Shown: positions 27,051-35,155 of the stretch, in pieces
Layout: every line of letters begins with the position of its first letter
How positions within the stretch are numbered: the stretch's first letter is position 1
From: Brevinematales bacterium
GTDB lineage: Bacteria > Spirochaetota > Brevinematia > Brevinematales > GWF1-51-8
DNA: 64,000 nt
Assembly: GCA_020059465.1 (NCBI GenBank)
Contig: JAGVBZ010000008.1
Span: 1 to 64,000 of the forward strand
Direction of reading: 5' to 3'
Notes under the pieces: model-generated
Database searches by the model: none
What the model was told of the DNA's origin: nothing
Seen by the model: the letters and a program-made list of their open reading frames with translations, nothing else
Position numbers and translations under genes: made by a program

Positions 27051-27091
27051 ATAAACGAAAAGAGGGCCGTCTAGGCCCTCTTTTCGTTTAT
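27051..27091 (+). terminator. strong terminator after the TPR protein
   Basis: An 18-bp perfect inverted repeat with a 5-nt loop; the right arm ends in TTTTCGTTTAT. The symmetric A/T flanks would let it work in both directions. Confidence 0.85.
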
Positions 27092-27094
27092 ACC

Positions 27095-27240
27095 CCGATC
27101 CACGCAGGCTGTATGCGTAAAAATCAGCATAATCCGTGACCTCCGTGTGAAAACAGGATGCAATCTACCGACCCCAATTCGACACAGATTCCGCGGATTA
27201 AGCAGATAGATGCGGATGAAAAATATGTATCAGATAATCT
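27095..27240. repeat. intergenic degenerate repeat text, no gene
   Basis: This stretch between two terminators has no coding signal. It contains ATAATCCGTGACCTCCGTG and ACACAGATTCCGCGGATTAA, which resembles CACACGGATTACACGGATTG at 63391-63410. These look like copies of a low-complexity dispersed intergenic repeat. Confidence 0.35.
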
Positions 27241-27248
27241 AAAAGAAG

Positions 27249-27270
27249 AGCCGCGTTTGTCAACGCGGCT
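27249..27270 (-). terminator. terminator of glycogen phosphorylase
   Basis: AGCCGCGTT/AACGCGGCT stem with 4-nt loop followed on the minus strand by CTTCTTTT, about 40 nt after the glgP stop. Confidence 0.8.
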
Positions 27271-27310
27271 CCTTATATCATTCCGATTCTTTCAATAGCT
27301 TTCGACGCAG

Positions 27311-29761
27311 TTACTTTACGGGCGTCTTTTTGATATTCCAGATCTCTTTCGCGTACTCGAGGATCGTACGGTCGCTGGAAAATCTCCCGCTCCGCGCGAC
27401 ATTGATAATCGCCTTCTTGATCCACGAATCCTTGTCGCGGAAGTTCTTATCGATCTTCTCCTGCGCCTTAACATACTCCGCGAAATCCTTGAGGACATAG
27501 TACTGGTCGGCACGGTTTCCGTCGACACCGTTCATCAGATAGTCGTACAGTTCGCGAAATATCTCATGCCCTTCGCGCGGGTTATATGTTCCGTCCACCA
27601 ATTGATCGATCACTTTATGCAGTTCGGCATTGGCGTTGTATATCTCCCACGGGTTATATCCGTTATCGTTGAGCTTTGCGACCTCTTCCGCGAGGAGTCC
27701 GAAGATGAACGCGTTATCCTGCCCGGCTTCTTCGACAATCTCGATATTCGCGCCGTCCATCGTACCGAGCGTAAGCGCGCCATTCATCATAAACTTCATA
27801 TTACCCGTGCCGCTCGCTTCTTTCCCGGCGGTGGATATTTGTTCGGACACATCCGATGCGGGGAAAATCATCTCAGCAAGGGATACACGATAATTCGCCA
27901 GGAAAACCACTTTAAGTTTCCCGTTAACAGCAGGGTCGTTATTGATCTTCTCGGCCACCGAGTTGATCAGTTTGATAATCAGCTTCGCACGGCGGTATCC
28001 CGACGCGGCTTTCGCGCTGAAAATAAACGTACGGGGATGAATATCGATTTTCGGGTTAGCCTTGATTTTATTATACAGGTACATAATATGCATGACGTTG
28101 AGGAGCTGGCGCTTGTACTCGTGCAGACGCTTGACCTGTACGTCGAAGATCGATTCGGGGTCGACGATAATCCCGTTATTTCTCTTGATATACTCGGCAA
28201 GACGTTTCTTGCTGTCGAGTTTGATATCCCAGAACTTCTTCCGGAAATCCTTATCGTCCGCGAATTCTTCAAGTTTCTTGAGCTTCGACATATCGGTAAT
28301 CCATTCGCCGCCGATCTTCTCATTGATGAGCTTCGCGAGTTCGGGATTGGACTTGAGGAGCCATCTGCGCTGGGTCACACCGTTCGTCTTATTGCAGAAT
28401 TTTTCCGGGTAAAGCTCGAACCAGTCCTTGAGGGTATCCTGCTTCAGTATGTCTGTATGCAGGGCGGCGACACCGTTGACCTTGTGGCCGCCTTCAATCG
28501 CAAGAGCCGCCATATTGATGACGCCGTTCCCGATTATCGCCATGCGCTGATGACGCGCGTAATCGTTGGGATATTTCTTCCGAAGCTTATCGGTAAGCCG
28601 GCGGTTGATTTCTTCTATAATCTGGTAGATTCGCGGCAGGAGGTTGCAGAATAGGGTCACGTCCCATTTCTCGAGCGCCTCTATCATGATGGTATGGTTC
28701 GTGAACGCGCAGGTCTTGTTCATAATGCCCCACGCCTCGTCCCATTCCATCCCCTGTACGTCCATCAGGAGACGCATCAGTTCGGGCACAGCCACTACCG
28801 GATGGGTATCGTTCATCTGTATCGCTATCTCGTCGGAGAACTTCGTAAAATCGTCCCCGTGACGCTTTTTATATTTGCGGATCAGATCCTGAAGGCTCGC
28901 CGATACGAAGAAATACTGCTGGCGGAGGCGCAGGCGTTTTCCGGGTTCGGTATGGTCGTTGGGATAAAGAACGCGCGATATATCCTTCGCTATATTAGCC
29001 TTCTCGACCGCTTTAAGGTACTGCCCGTCATTGAACAACTGAAGGTCGAAATCCTCCGGAGAGTTGGCGTCCCAGAGACGCAGGGTATTTACCGTCTTTA
29101 CGCCGAAACCCACAACCGGGGTATCGTACGGGGTCGCGCGGATCACTTCGGAATCGACCATATTGAAATGCGACCGGCCCTTCTCGTCCGGGATAATTTC
29201 AACATGCCCGCCGAAATGCACGTCGACGGCGTCGTCGTCGCAGCGGATCGACCAGGGATCGCCGAAACGGAGCCAGCGGTCGGGATACTCCACCTGATAA
29301 CCGTTGATGATCTTCTGCTCGAACATACCGTAGCGGTAACGGATGCCGTAACCGTGTCCGGGAAGCTCCAAAGTGGCAAGCGAATCGAGGAAACACGCGG
29401 CAAGACGTCCGAGTCCCCCGTTTCCGAGGCCGGCGTCAAACTCCGTGTCCTCTATTTCGTTATAATCGAACCCGATATCTTTTAATACGGCGGCGACGTC
29501 CTCCTGAATCAGGAGGTTGACCAGGTTATTACCCAGTGCGCGCCCCATCAGGTACTCCGCGGATAAGTAATATGCCTGCTTGACGTTACTCTTCTCGTAG
29601 GTCTCGCGGGTTTCGACCCAGTTATCCCCGATATACATCATGGTTGCATAGCAGGTCGCGTCGAATATCTCGCGCTTTGAGGCGTTCTCAAGAGTTTTCC
29701 CGAAACGCATTTTCAGTTTTTGGATGATTTCTTCTTTGAACTTTTTCTTATCGATTTTCAT
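27311..29761 (-). CDS. glgP: glycogen/maltodextrin phosphorylase
   Basis: An 816-residue GT35 phosphorylase of normal length. Visible family signatures include GNGGLGRLAACFLDSLATL near the N-terminus, EIAIQMNDTHPVV, and the pyridoxal-phosphate lysine segment EASGTGNMKFMMNGALTLGT, followed by DGANIEI. It releases glucose-1-phosphate from alpha-1,4-glucans in the cytoplasm. No other glycogen gene is adjacent, so it is a single-gene unit with its own promoter and terminator. Functionally it pairs with the exported GH15 enzyme at 1686 and PTS enzyme I at 51518. Confidence 0.96.
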   Translation of the reverse strand: MKIDKKKFKEEIIQKLKMRFGKTLENASKREIFDATCYATMMYIGDNWVETRETYEKSNVKQAYYLSAEYLMGRALGNNLVNLLIQEDVAAVLKDIGFDYNEIEDTEFDAGLGNGGLGRLAACFLDSLATLELPGHGYGIRYRYGMFEQKIINGYQVEYPDRWLRFGDPWSIRCDDDAVDVHFGGHVEIIPDEKGRSHFNMVDSEVIRATPYDTPVVGFGVKTVNTLRLWDANSPEDFDLQLFNDGQYLKAVEKANIAKDISRVLYPNDHTEPGKRLRLRQQYFFVSASLQDLIRKYKKRHGDDFTKFSDEIAIQMNDTHPVVAVPELMRLLMDVQGMEWDEAWGIMNKTCAFTNHTIMIEALEKWDVTLFCNLLPRIYQIIEEINRRLTDKLRKKYPNDYARHQRMAIIGNGVINMAALAIEGGHKVNGVAALHTDILKQDTLKDWFELYPEKFCNKTNGVTQRRWLLKSNPELAKLINEKIGGEWITDMSKLKKLEEFADDKDFRKKFWDIKLDSKKRLAEYIKRNNGIIVDPESIFDVQVKRLHEYKRQLLNVMHIMYLYNKIKANPKIDIHPRTFIFSAKAASGYRRAKLIIKLINSVAEKINNDPAVNGKLKVVFLANYRVSLAEMIFPASDVSEQISTAGKEASGTGNMKFMMNGALTLGTMDGANIEIVEEAGQDNAFIFGLLAEEVAKLNDNGYNPWEIYNANAELHKVIDQLVDGTYNPREGHEIFRELYDYLMNGVDGNRADQYYVLKDFAEYVKAQEKIDKNFRDKDSWIKKAIINVARSGRFSSDRTILEYAKEIWNIKKTPVK

Positions 29762-29791
29762 CTTTCAGCTCCCGATAATAAGTGAGGATTC

Positions 29792-29820
29792 ATTATAGGA
29801 AAAGAATGAAAAAAACTCAA
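29792..29820 (-). promoter_or_regulatory. promoter of glgP
   Basis: Minus-strand TTGAGT (29815-29820), 17-nt spacer, TATAAT (29792-29797), about 30 nt before the start codon. Confidence 0.7.
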
Positions 29821-29837
29821 GGATAGCAAGAGTGAGA

Positions 29838-30692
29838 TTACGGCTGCGGTTCCGGGTTCAGCTGACTGACTATGGAGTTTTTCCCCATACATTTCGCCTG
29901 ATATAGCGCCTGATCCGCAAGTTGAACCAATTCTTCGGGCTCCTCCGAATCGGTAGGAAATTCCGCGATACCCGCACTCAACGTGATACGGAAATCTCCC
30001 TTATCGCAATGCTGTTCGATAGCCTGCTTGATTCTGTTGACACATTCCAATGCGCCTTCGCGCTGGGTCTGGGGAAGCAGCATAATAAACTCATCCCCGC
30101 CGTAGCGGCACGCTATATCCTCGGAACGCTTATGCTGACGGATAGTCTCGGCGATACATCGAAGCGCGTGGTCGCCCATCGAATGCCCGAAGTTATCGTT
30201 GACTTCCTTGAGATTATCCAGATCCATGAATACAAGGCTGAACGGCATCTTATAACGTTTGGAACGCTTCCGTTCGGCGTCGAGCGCGCGCTGGAGATAA
30301 CGGTAATTGTATAACCCCGTCAATTCGTCCATCAGCGCATTTTTCTCGGTCACCTCATAAAGGAACATTTCGATAATGATAGGGTTTTTCAGGAGCCGGT
30401 AATCCGATGTGAAATAATCGACAATTGCCAGACGGAGGCTGATATCTCGGCGCAGCAGTTTTTCAAAATAGTAATACCGGTCGAGGATTTTTTCCCAATG
30501 TTTTTTCGCCTCATCCTCTTTAAATTCAAGATGCGTCAATATGAATAGGAGCATCGAGTAAAACTGTGTTTTGTCTTTAGGTATGCAGTTATCATAAATC
30601 CGCTTGATGTCGTGAAGTATTTCACCGCCCTTCAGGTATTCCTCATTCAAAATGTTTAATAACACATCTTTAAGCATCAGATTGACTTCCAT
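29838..30692 (-). CDS. diguanylate cyclase (GGDEF)
   Basis: I start at ATG 30692 (284 residues), which follows AGGAGG; the ORF-track start lies inside the promoter. The N-terminal ~110 residues are helical and unrecognised, probably a sensory or dimerisation region without membrane segments. The C-terminal GGDEF domain contains MDLDNLKEVNDNFGH, an intact active site YGGDEF, and an RSED inhibitory-site motif exactly five residues before it, so product feedback by cyclic di-GMP is expected. The enzyme makes cyclic di-GMP from GTP in the cytoplasm. It is transcribed divergently from a small coiled-coil gene whose promoter shares a 13-bp motif. Confidence 0.9.
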   Translation of the reverse strand: MEVNLMLKDVLLNILNEEYLKGGEILHDIKRIYDNCIPKDKTQFYSMLLFILTHLEFKEDEAKKHWEKILDRYYYFEKLLRRDISLRLAIVDYFTSDYRLLKNPIIIEMFLYEVTEKNALMDELTGLYNYRYLQRALDAERKRSKRYKMPFSLVFMDLDNLKEVNDNFGHSMGDHALRCIAETIRQHKRSEDIACRYGGDEFIMLLPQTQREGALECVNRIKQAIEQHCDKGDFRITLSAGIAEFPTDSEEPEELVQLADQALYQAKCMGKNSIVSQLNPEPQP

Positions 30693-30722
30693 CCCGCCTC
30701 CTTCACCAAATCCCCGAACGAT

Positions 30723-30751
30723 ATTATAAAGTAAGATATAATAAACCACAA
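30723..30751 (-). promoter_or_regulatory. promoter of the diguanylate cyclase, inside an inverted repeat
   Basis: Minus-strand TTGTGG (30746-30751), 17-nt spacer, TATAAT (30723-30728). CCCGAACG (30713-30720) and CGTTCGGG (30752-30759) flank it as an 8-bp inverted repeat. The spacer end ATATCTTACTT directly before the -10 also precedes the -10 of the divergent gene. Confidence 0.65.
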
Positions 30752-30784
30752 CGTTCGGGCAGGTAAAATATTCGGGTTCCGCCT

Positions 30785-30800
30785 GTACTTTTTAAAGTAC
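30785..30800. promoter_or_regulatory. palindrome between divergent promoters
   Basis: GTACTTTTTAAAGTAC is a near-perfect palindrome (7-bp arms, TT centre) in the middle of the divergent region. It could be an operator; no regulator is known. Confidence 0.35.
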
Positions 30801-30840
30801 TGAGTATCATCAATCTGCCTTCTCATTAACAGATAATTCC

Positions 30841-30869
30841 TTGATATTTTATATATCTTACTTTAAGAT
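30841..30869 (+). promoter_or_regulatory. promoter of the small coiled-coil gene
   Basis: TTGATA (30841-30846), 17-nt spacer, TAAGAT (30864-30869). The spacer end matches that of the facing diguanylate cyclase promoter. Confidence 0.55.
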
Positions 30870-30901
30870 TATTTAACTGAAATATATGGAGGAAACATAA
30901 T

Positions 30902-31147
30902 ATGGTTCAAAGTCTCGATGAAGTAATGAATAAAATTAAATCCATTAAAGAAGAGATGGATGTAGTGGAATACCGTGTTCTGAATACCCGTACCCACATT
31001 GAAATAATTGAAGAAAGCCTGAAAAAAATCAGCAAAGAAGTTCTGGAAGGGTTTCATAGCGTTTCCCATAAAATTAACAGGCTCGAAGAAATCATCCTGC
31101 GGCTTGAAAAAGAAGTGGACGAACTTTGCAATCGGCAAAAACAATAG
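30902..31147 (+). CDS. small coiled-coil protein
   Basis: An 81-residue protein with GGAGG 7-9 nt before the ATG and its own promoter and terminator, so it is a real single-gene unit. Almost the whole chain is predicted coiled coil (VMNKIKSIKEEMDVVEYRV, then INRLEEIILRLEKEVDEL). It has no signal peptide and no cysteine pattern apart from one Cys near the end. It resembles generic SlyX/ZapB-like short helical proteins in length only. The function is unknown. The shared promoter motif with the neighbouring diguanylate cyclase hints at co-regulation. Confidence 0.75.
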   Translation: MVQSLDEVMNKIKSIKEEMDVVEYRVLNTRTHIEIIEESLKKISKEVLEGFHSVSHKINRLEEIILRLEKEVDELCNRQKQ

Positions 31148-31163
31148 TAATTGAATCGTGATA

Positions 31164-31192
31164 AAAACAGGCTGACACCAGCCTGTTTTTTT
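31164..31192 (+). terminator. terminator of the coiled-coil gene
   Basis: AAAACAGGCT/AGCCTGTTTT stem with a 6-nt loop running into TTTTTTTA. Confidence 0.85.
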
Positions 31193-31193
31193 A

Positions 31194-31222
31194 TTTACAA
31201 TCCGGATAAAAAAGGATAGAAT
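31194..31222 (+). promoter_or_regulatory. promoter of tldD
   Basis: TTTACA (31194-31199), 17-nt spacer, TAGAAT (31217-31222), 27 nt before the start codon. Confidence 0.5.
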
Positions 31223-31248
31223 ATCAATATCAAACCACGGAGTTAATC

Positions 31249-32607
31249 ATGCTGGATATGATGAAAGATAAAATTTCCTCCATTCATTCCGACTACGGCG
31301 AACTGCATTTTGAGAAAAGCGAAAGCTGTGAGATCGCCTATTCCAATAATAACATCGAGCGTATCGGGAACGCAAAGACTTCCGGGGGAAACGCCCGCGT
31401 ATTGAAAAATAACGGATGGGGATTCGTCACGTTCAACACCCCCGACTTCGATACGTTTATCCCGTCGGCAGTGCAGAACGCCGAGCTGGTGGGACGCGGT
31501 AAATCCGAGATTTACACCGATCATCATCCGGTAATTGCCGACATCGAAACAGAGTACCAAATCGACCCGGCGTCTGTATCCCTCGAAGAAAAAAACGACC
31601 TTGTCCGGAAATACAACGATTTAATGAAACACCCTCAGATAGCGAATACGGTCGTGAAATATGTCGACAGCCGCGTCGAACGGTATTTCGTTAATACCGA
31701 AGGCTCGGCCATCAGGAGAACCCGTACATTCACAGGGATCGTATGGAAGGCGCTCGCGCGCGACGGCAGCAACGTCCAGTTCGCGTTCGATACGGTGGGC
31801 GGTTGCGCCGGCTACGAGAATGTCACCGGTCTCGACGACCGCATCTTGGAAATCAAAGAGCGCGCGCTGAAACTCCTCGACGCGAAAAAAGTGAAGGCCG
31901 GCAAGTACCGTGTCCTTTTGAATCCCATGCTCGCGGGCACATTCGTCCATGAGGCGTTCGGACACCTCTCGGAGTCGGACCGTCTCTACGAGAACCCGCG
32001 CCTCAAGGATATCCTGCTGATGGGGAAGGAGTTCGGCCCGGAATACCTGAATATCGTTGACGACGGTTCCCTTCCGGGATACGCGGGATACACTCCATAC
32101 GACGACGAGGGAATCCCCGGACGGAAAAATTACCTGATAAAAAAGGGTATCCTCACCGGCAGACTCCATTCCCGCGAAACCGCCGCGAAGATGAACGAGC
32201 CGCCGTCGGGAAACGCACGCGCGATCAGCTCGGCGTTCCAGCCCATCGTCCGTATGACGAACACGTTTATCGAGAACGGTAAGTCCCCGTTCGACGAGAT
32301 GCTCGCCTCTATCGGCGACGGTATCTACGCATGCGACGATATCGGGGGGATGACCGACGACGAGATGTTTACGTTCTCCGCGGCGTACGCATACCGCATA
32401 CGCGGCGGCAGGATCGCCGAGCTGCTTCGGGACGTAGTGCTGACGGGAAACGTATTCTCTACATTAAAAAATATCCGTATGATAGGGAACGATCTGAAGA
32501 TTTTCGGGGGATTGGGAGGATGCGGAAAGGGCGGACAGTCGCCCCTGCCCGTCGGGCTGGGAAGCCCGCACATCCTGATCGACGACGTTCTGATCGGCGG
32601 GGATTAG
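31249..32607 (+). CDS. tldD: TldD-family metallopeptidase
   Basis: A 452-residue protein of the TldD/PmbA (M103) family. The HExxxH zinc motif appears as HEAFGH at 234-239, followed by ESDRL and VDDGSLPGYAGYTPYDDEG, a hallmark stretch of the catalytic TldD subunit. A glycine-rich C-terminal segment closes the barrel-like fold. TldD normally acts with non-catalytic TldE/PmbA as a cytoplasmic peptidase on unfolded or modified peptides. No tldE is adjacent here, so the protein either acts alone or the partner is elsewhere. The start has CGGAG 7 nt upstream. It converges with the TPR gene at only 2 nt. Confidence 0.93.
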   Translation: MLDMMKDKISSIHSDYGELHFEKSESCEIAYSNNNIERIGNAKTSGGNARVLKNNGWGFVTFNTPDFDTFIPSAVQNAELVGRGKSEIYTDHHPVIADIETEYQIDPASVSLEEKNDLVRKYNDLMKHPQIANTVVKYVDSRVERYFVNTEGSAIRRTRTFTGIVWKALARDGSNVQFAFDTVGGCAGYENVTGLDDRILEIKERALKLLDAKKVKAGKYRVLLNPMLAGTFVHEAFGHLSESDRLYENPRLKDILLMGKEFGPEYLNIVDDGSLPGYAGYTPYDDEGIPGRKNYLIKKGILTGRLHSRETAAKMNEPPSGNARAISSAFQPIVRMTNTFIENGKSPFDEMLASIGDGIYACDDIGGMTDDEMFTFSAAYAYRIRGGRIAELLRDVVLTGNVFSTLKNIRMIGNDLKIFGGLGGCGKGGQSPLPVGLGSPHILIDDVLIGGD

Positions 32608-32609
32608 CT

Positions 32610-33701
32610 TTATGTCAGGATCAGTACCTGTTTTATCTGGTTCTTAAGCTCTATGGAGCGTTCCCTGAACCCCCGGTCGACATTCGACAGACTCTGCAGG
32701 AACTCGTACGCGTCTTCGAGCCGTTTACCGGAGATATAGCACGCGGTCAGATTATTCAGATTATCCGGGCGTTTTTTCAGCCTGATCGCCTCATCAAGCG
32801 ACCGCTCTGCGTCTATCAGATACCCCGCCTTCAGGTACAGCGTCCCGAGATTATAATGCGCCCGTTCGAATAACGGCGCGAATTCGATCGCCTTCTTATA
32901 ATTCTCCACCGCGCTGCCGAAGTTTTTTTGACGGAAATAAATGTTGCCGAGGTTATAGTAGAAAACCGGATTTGAGCGGAACAGTCCGGTCAGAGTTTTC
33001 AGCGCGAGTTTCGAATTTTCAATATCGCCTGCGGAGTAAAACGCCCTTGAGATCAGGTACATCACCCGGTAGTCGTTCCGCGCGTGCGTCTGCACCGCCT
33101 TATCGTATATCAGTTCTTTCAATAAATCCTTGTCACCCTTCCGTTTCATCACCTCGAACAGATCGATATAGACCTCCGGCTGACCCGGGTACTCCATGAT
33201 CAGTTTCCGTACTTCGTTCAGCGCGGAATCGTAACGCTCATGAATCATGTGGGTATAGAGCGACGCGCGCCCTTCCTCGATCCGCATTTCGTACGACAAT
33301 CCCGTCTGATGCAGGTAACGGTCGGCATGCGCCCTGTGCTCCCGCGATTTGCGGCGCTTGATGATCTCGTAGAGGGCGAACGCCCGGACAAAGTAATTAT
33401 CGCATGAAAGCATGGTATCGAGGATATCGTCCAGTTCGTAAAAGTCCCCCGTCAGGAAACGGCACCAAAAAAGGGAGTACCATGCAAACCCGCCGTGAAA
33501 CTCCCGTTCTTTCATGAGTTTTGCGATGGACTTAAAATCCGACCGGAGCAGGTGGGAGAACATGAGATATGAAAGGGCTTTCTCCGAACGCTGAGCGCTC
33601 CACGACCGTTGAAACGACTTTGCCGCATTGTTGAAATCCGCTTTATCGAAAGAATGTTTCCCGTGATTGAAGGATTTCTTCGGGTCGTGGCGAAAAATCA
33701 T
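32610..33701 (-). CDS. TPR-repeat protein
   Basis: A 363-residue cytoplasmic protein with no signal peptide. TPR-like helical pairs are visible through the chain. The clearest are PVFYYNLGNIYFRQKNFGSA and RAHYNLGTLYLKAGYLIDAE, with canonical A-x-NLG-x-x-Y spacing, and an earlier degenerate group (SLYTHMIHERYDSALNEVRK). It probably serves as a protein-binding scaffold. Its ATG overlaps the ribD stop by 4 nt (ATGA) behind AAGGGG, so it is translated with RibD, although no functional link is known. Confidence 0.8.
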   Translation of the reverse strand: MIFRHDPKKSFNHGKHSFDKADFNNAAKSFQRSWSAQRSEKALSYLMFSHLLRSDFKSIAKLMKEREFHGGFAWYSLFWCRFLTGDFYELDDILDTMLSCDNYFVRAFALYEIIKRRKSREHRAHADRYLHQTGLSYEMRIEEGRASLYTHMIHERYDSALNEVRKLIMEYPGQPEVYIDLFEVMKRKGDKDLLKELIYDKAVQTHARNDYRVMYLISRAFYSAGDIENSKLALKTLTGLFRSNPVFYYNLGNIYFRQKNFGSAVENYKKAIEFAPLFERAHYNLGTLYLKAGYLIDAERSLDEAIRLKKRPDNLNNLTACYISGKRLEDAYEFLQSLSNVDRGFRERSIELKNQIKQVLILT

Positions 33702-34780
33702 AAATACCCCTTAATTATTACGTCTCCTTCTATATTTTCGACAGAAATGTCCTTTAGTTTTAGGGCGCGGCTCATCGGATTTTTCGTTTCTCCCTCGAAG
33801 GGCTGAATGCCCTTTCCGCCGAGAATCTTCGGAGCCACTATCGCAAACACTTTATCGATTATCCCCGCCTGAAGCGCGCTGTAAAAAAGGCGGCCGCCTC
33901 CCTCGATGAACAGCGACTCTATCCCTTCCGTTTTGCCGAGGTATTCCGTCACCGATTTCATATCGAACGGCGCGGGGAATTCCACGAAACGTTTGCCGCG
34001 GTGTTCGCAGGTATCCCGGAATTCCTGCGGCGCATCAGGGGAAATCACAAACAGGGTCTGCCCCTCGTCGGCCATAACATGGGAGCCGGAAGGAGTTTCC
34101 CCTTTGGGGTCGATAATCACCCTCAGGGGATTCTTTATTACCGGGACGAGCCGGACGTTCAGACGCGGATTGTCTTTCAGGACAGTACCGATCCCGATCA
34201 TAATCGCGTCGACGCGGTTCCGGAAATTATGCACCCATTTCAGGCTTTCCTCCCCGCTCACCCATTGGGAGTCCCCATCAATATTAGCGATATTCCCATC
34301 GAGAGTCATCGCGTACTTAGCATAGGTATACGGAATACCTGTACTGATAAATTTAAAGAAATCCTCGTTCAGCTCGCGAAGCTCACTTTCGCGCTCGTGC
34401 AGGATTTTCGTAGACACCCCCGCCTTTTCGAGAAGCTCGATACCCTTTCCGTTGATGTGGGGATTGGGGTCGCGCATCCCGATAATCACCTCCGCAATTC
34501 CCGCATCGATAATCGCCTGCGCGCAGGACGCGGTATGCTTGCCGGGGAACATGACGCAGGGTTCGAGCGTGACATACATCGTGGATCCGTGACACTTATT
34601 TCCGGCGTCGCGGATAGCGAGAATCTCCGCATGCTCCTGTCCCGCCTTCCGAGTGGCGCCTCTGCCTACAATCGTGTCATCCCGCACAACAACAGCCCCT
34701 ACCGCGGGGTTCGGCGAAGTCGATCCTTTTACCGTATGCGCGAGTTTAAGCGCCTCTTCAAAATATATTCTCTCAAACAT
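33698..34780 (-). CDS. ribD: bifunctional riboflavin biosynthesis deaminase/reductase
   Basis: A 360-residue protein of standard RibD length. The N-terminal deaminase has zinc-site motifs EHAEILAI and LEPC...GKHTASC. The C-terminal reductase begins near 150 (YAKYAMTLDGNIA) and holds IGIGTVLKDNPRLNVR and IEGGGRLFYSAL. It carries out two successive steps of riboflavin synthesis in the cytoplasm. The second metal ligand cluster reads MFPGKHTASC rather than the common GRTPPC. No other rib gene and no FMN riboswitch are present. AAGGAG lies 10 nt upstream of the ATG. Confidence 0.94.
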   Translation of the reverse strand: MFERIYFEEALKLAHTVKGSTSPNPAVGAVVVRDDTIVGRGATRKAGQEHAEILAIRDAGNKCHGSTMYVTLEPCVMFPGKHTASCAQAIIDAGIAEVIIGMRDPNPHINGKGIELLEKAGVSTKILHERESELRELNEDFFKFISTGIPYTYAKYAMTLDGNIANIDGDSQWVSGEESLKWVHNFRNRVDAIMIGIGTVLKDNPRLNVRLVPVIKNPLRVIIDPKGETPSGSHVMADEGQTLFVISPDAPQEFRDTCEHRGKRFVEFPAPFDMKSVTEYLGKTEGIESLFIEGGGRLFYSALQAGIIDKVFAIVAPKILGGKGIQPFEGETKNPMSRALKLKDISVENIEGDVIIKGYL

Positions 34781-35066
34781 AAAAAAAATTCTCCTTTATT
34801 CCGAAATTCATAATGCACAGCGTGTGCGTTGTTGTGCGAAACGATAAAATGAGCGATACATTTTCTAAAGCTATATATTTTAAGAAATTATCTTTTTTTT
34901 AGCAATAAACGGACGAGGAAAATGTTCGGGAAAAAAGTTAAGTGCTTATAGGTTAAGCATATACAAGGTGTTTATATTTCTTTACAGTACATAGAGTTAG
35001 AGAGTGAGGTTTTGCTCAGTTTTTTACGCCCTCTAACTGCTTACCCTGTAACGACATTACATTTCT
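34781..35066. other. AT-rich intergenic region upstream of dnaA
   Basis: No gene is seen. It is AT-rich with short inverted repeats: TGCTTA/TAAGCA around 34942-34958 and GTTAGAG/CTCTAAC around 34996-35038. I looked for TTATCCACA-type DnaA boxes on both strands and found none; the nearest, TAATGCACA at about 34811, has two mismatches. It could hold dnaA control sites or an atypical origin, but the text does not establish either. Confidence 0.35.
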
Positions 35067-35096
35067 TTGCGTTAGGCTTGCAAAAAGGATTATAAT
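35067..35096 (+). promoter_or_regulatory. promoter of dnaA
   Basis: TTGCGT (35067-35072), 18-nt spacer, TATAAT (35091-35096), about 60 nt before the dnaA start. Confidence 0.55.
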
Positions 35097-35155
35097 TATT
35101 GCGGTTAACGTGGGAAAAGAGGTTGGGATAAATCAATACTTCATGAGAGGGGATT

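Noticed and set aside
27566-28654. 362-residue plus-strand ORF
   Set aside because: It is antisense to glycogen phosphorylase; no start signal and no domain.
30869-31144. 91-residue Phe/His-rich minus ORF
   Set aside because: It is antisense to the coiled-coil gene, which has a promoter, GGAGG site and terminator.
34700-34830. FMN riboswitch before ribD
   Set aside because: The leader is short and shows none of the conserved RFN element.
34781-35155. Chromosomal origin (oriC) upstream of dnaA
   Set aside because: AT-rich, but no DnaA boxes, no tandem 13-mers and no dnaN next to it. Only the position next to dnaA supports it, which is not enough.
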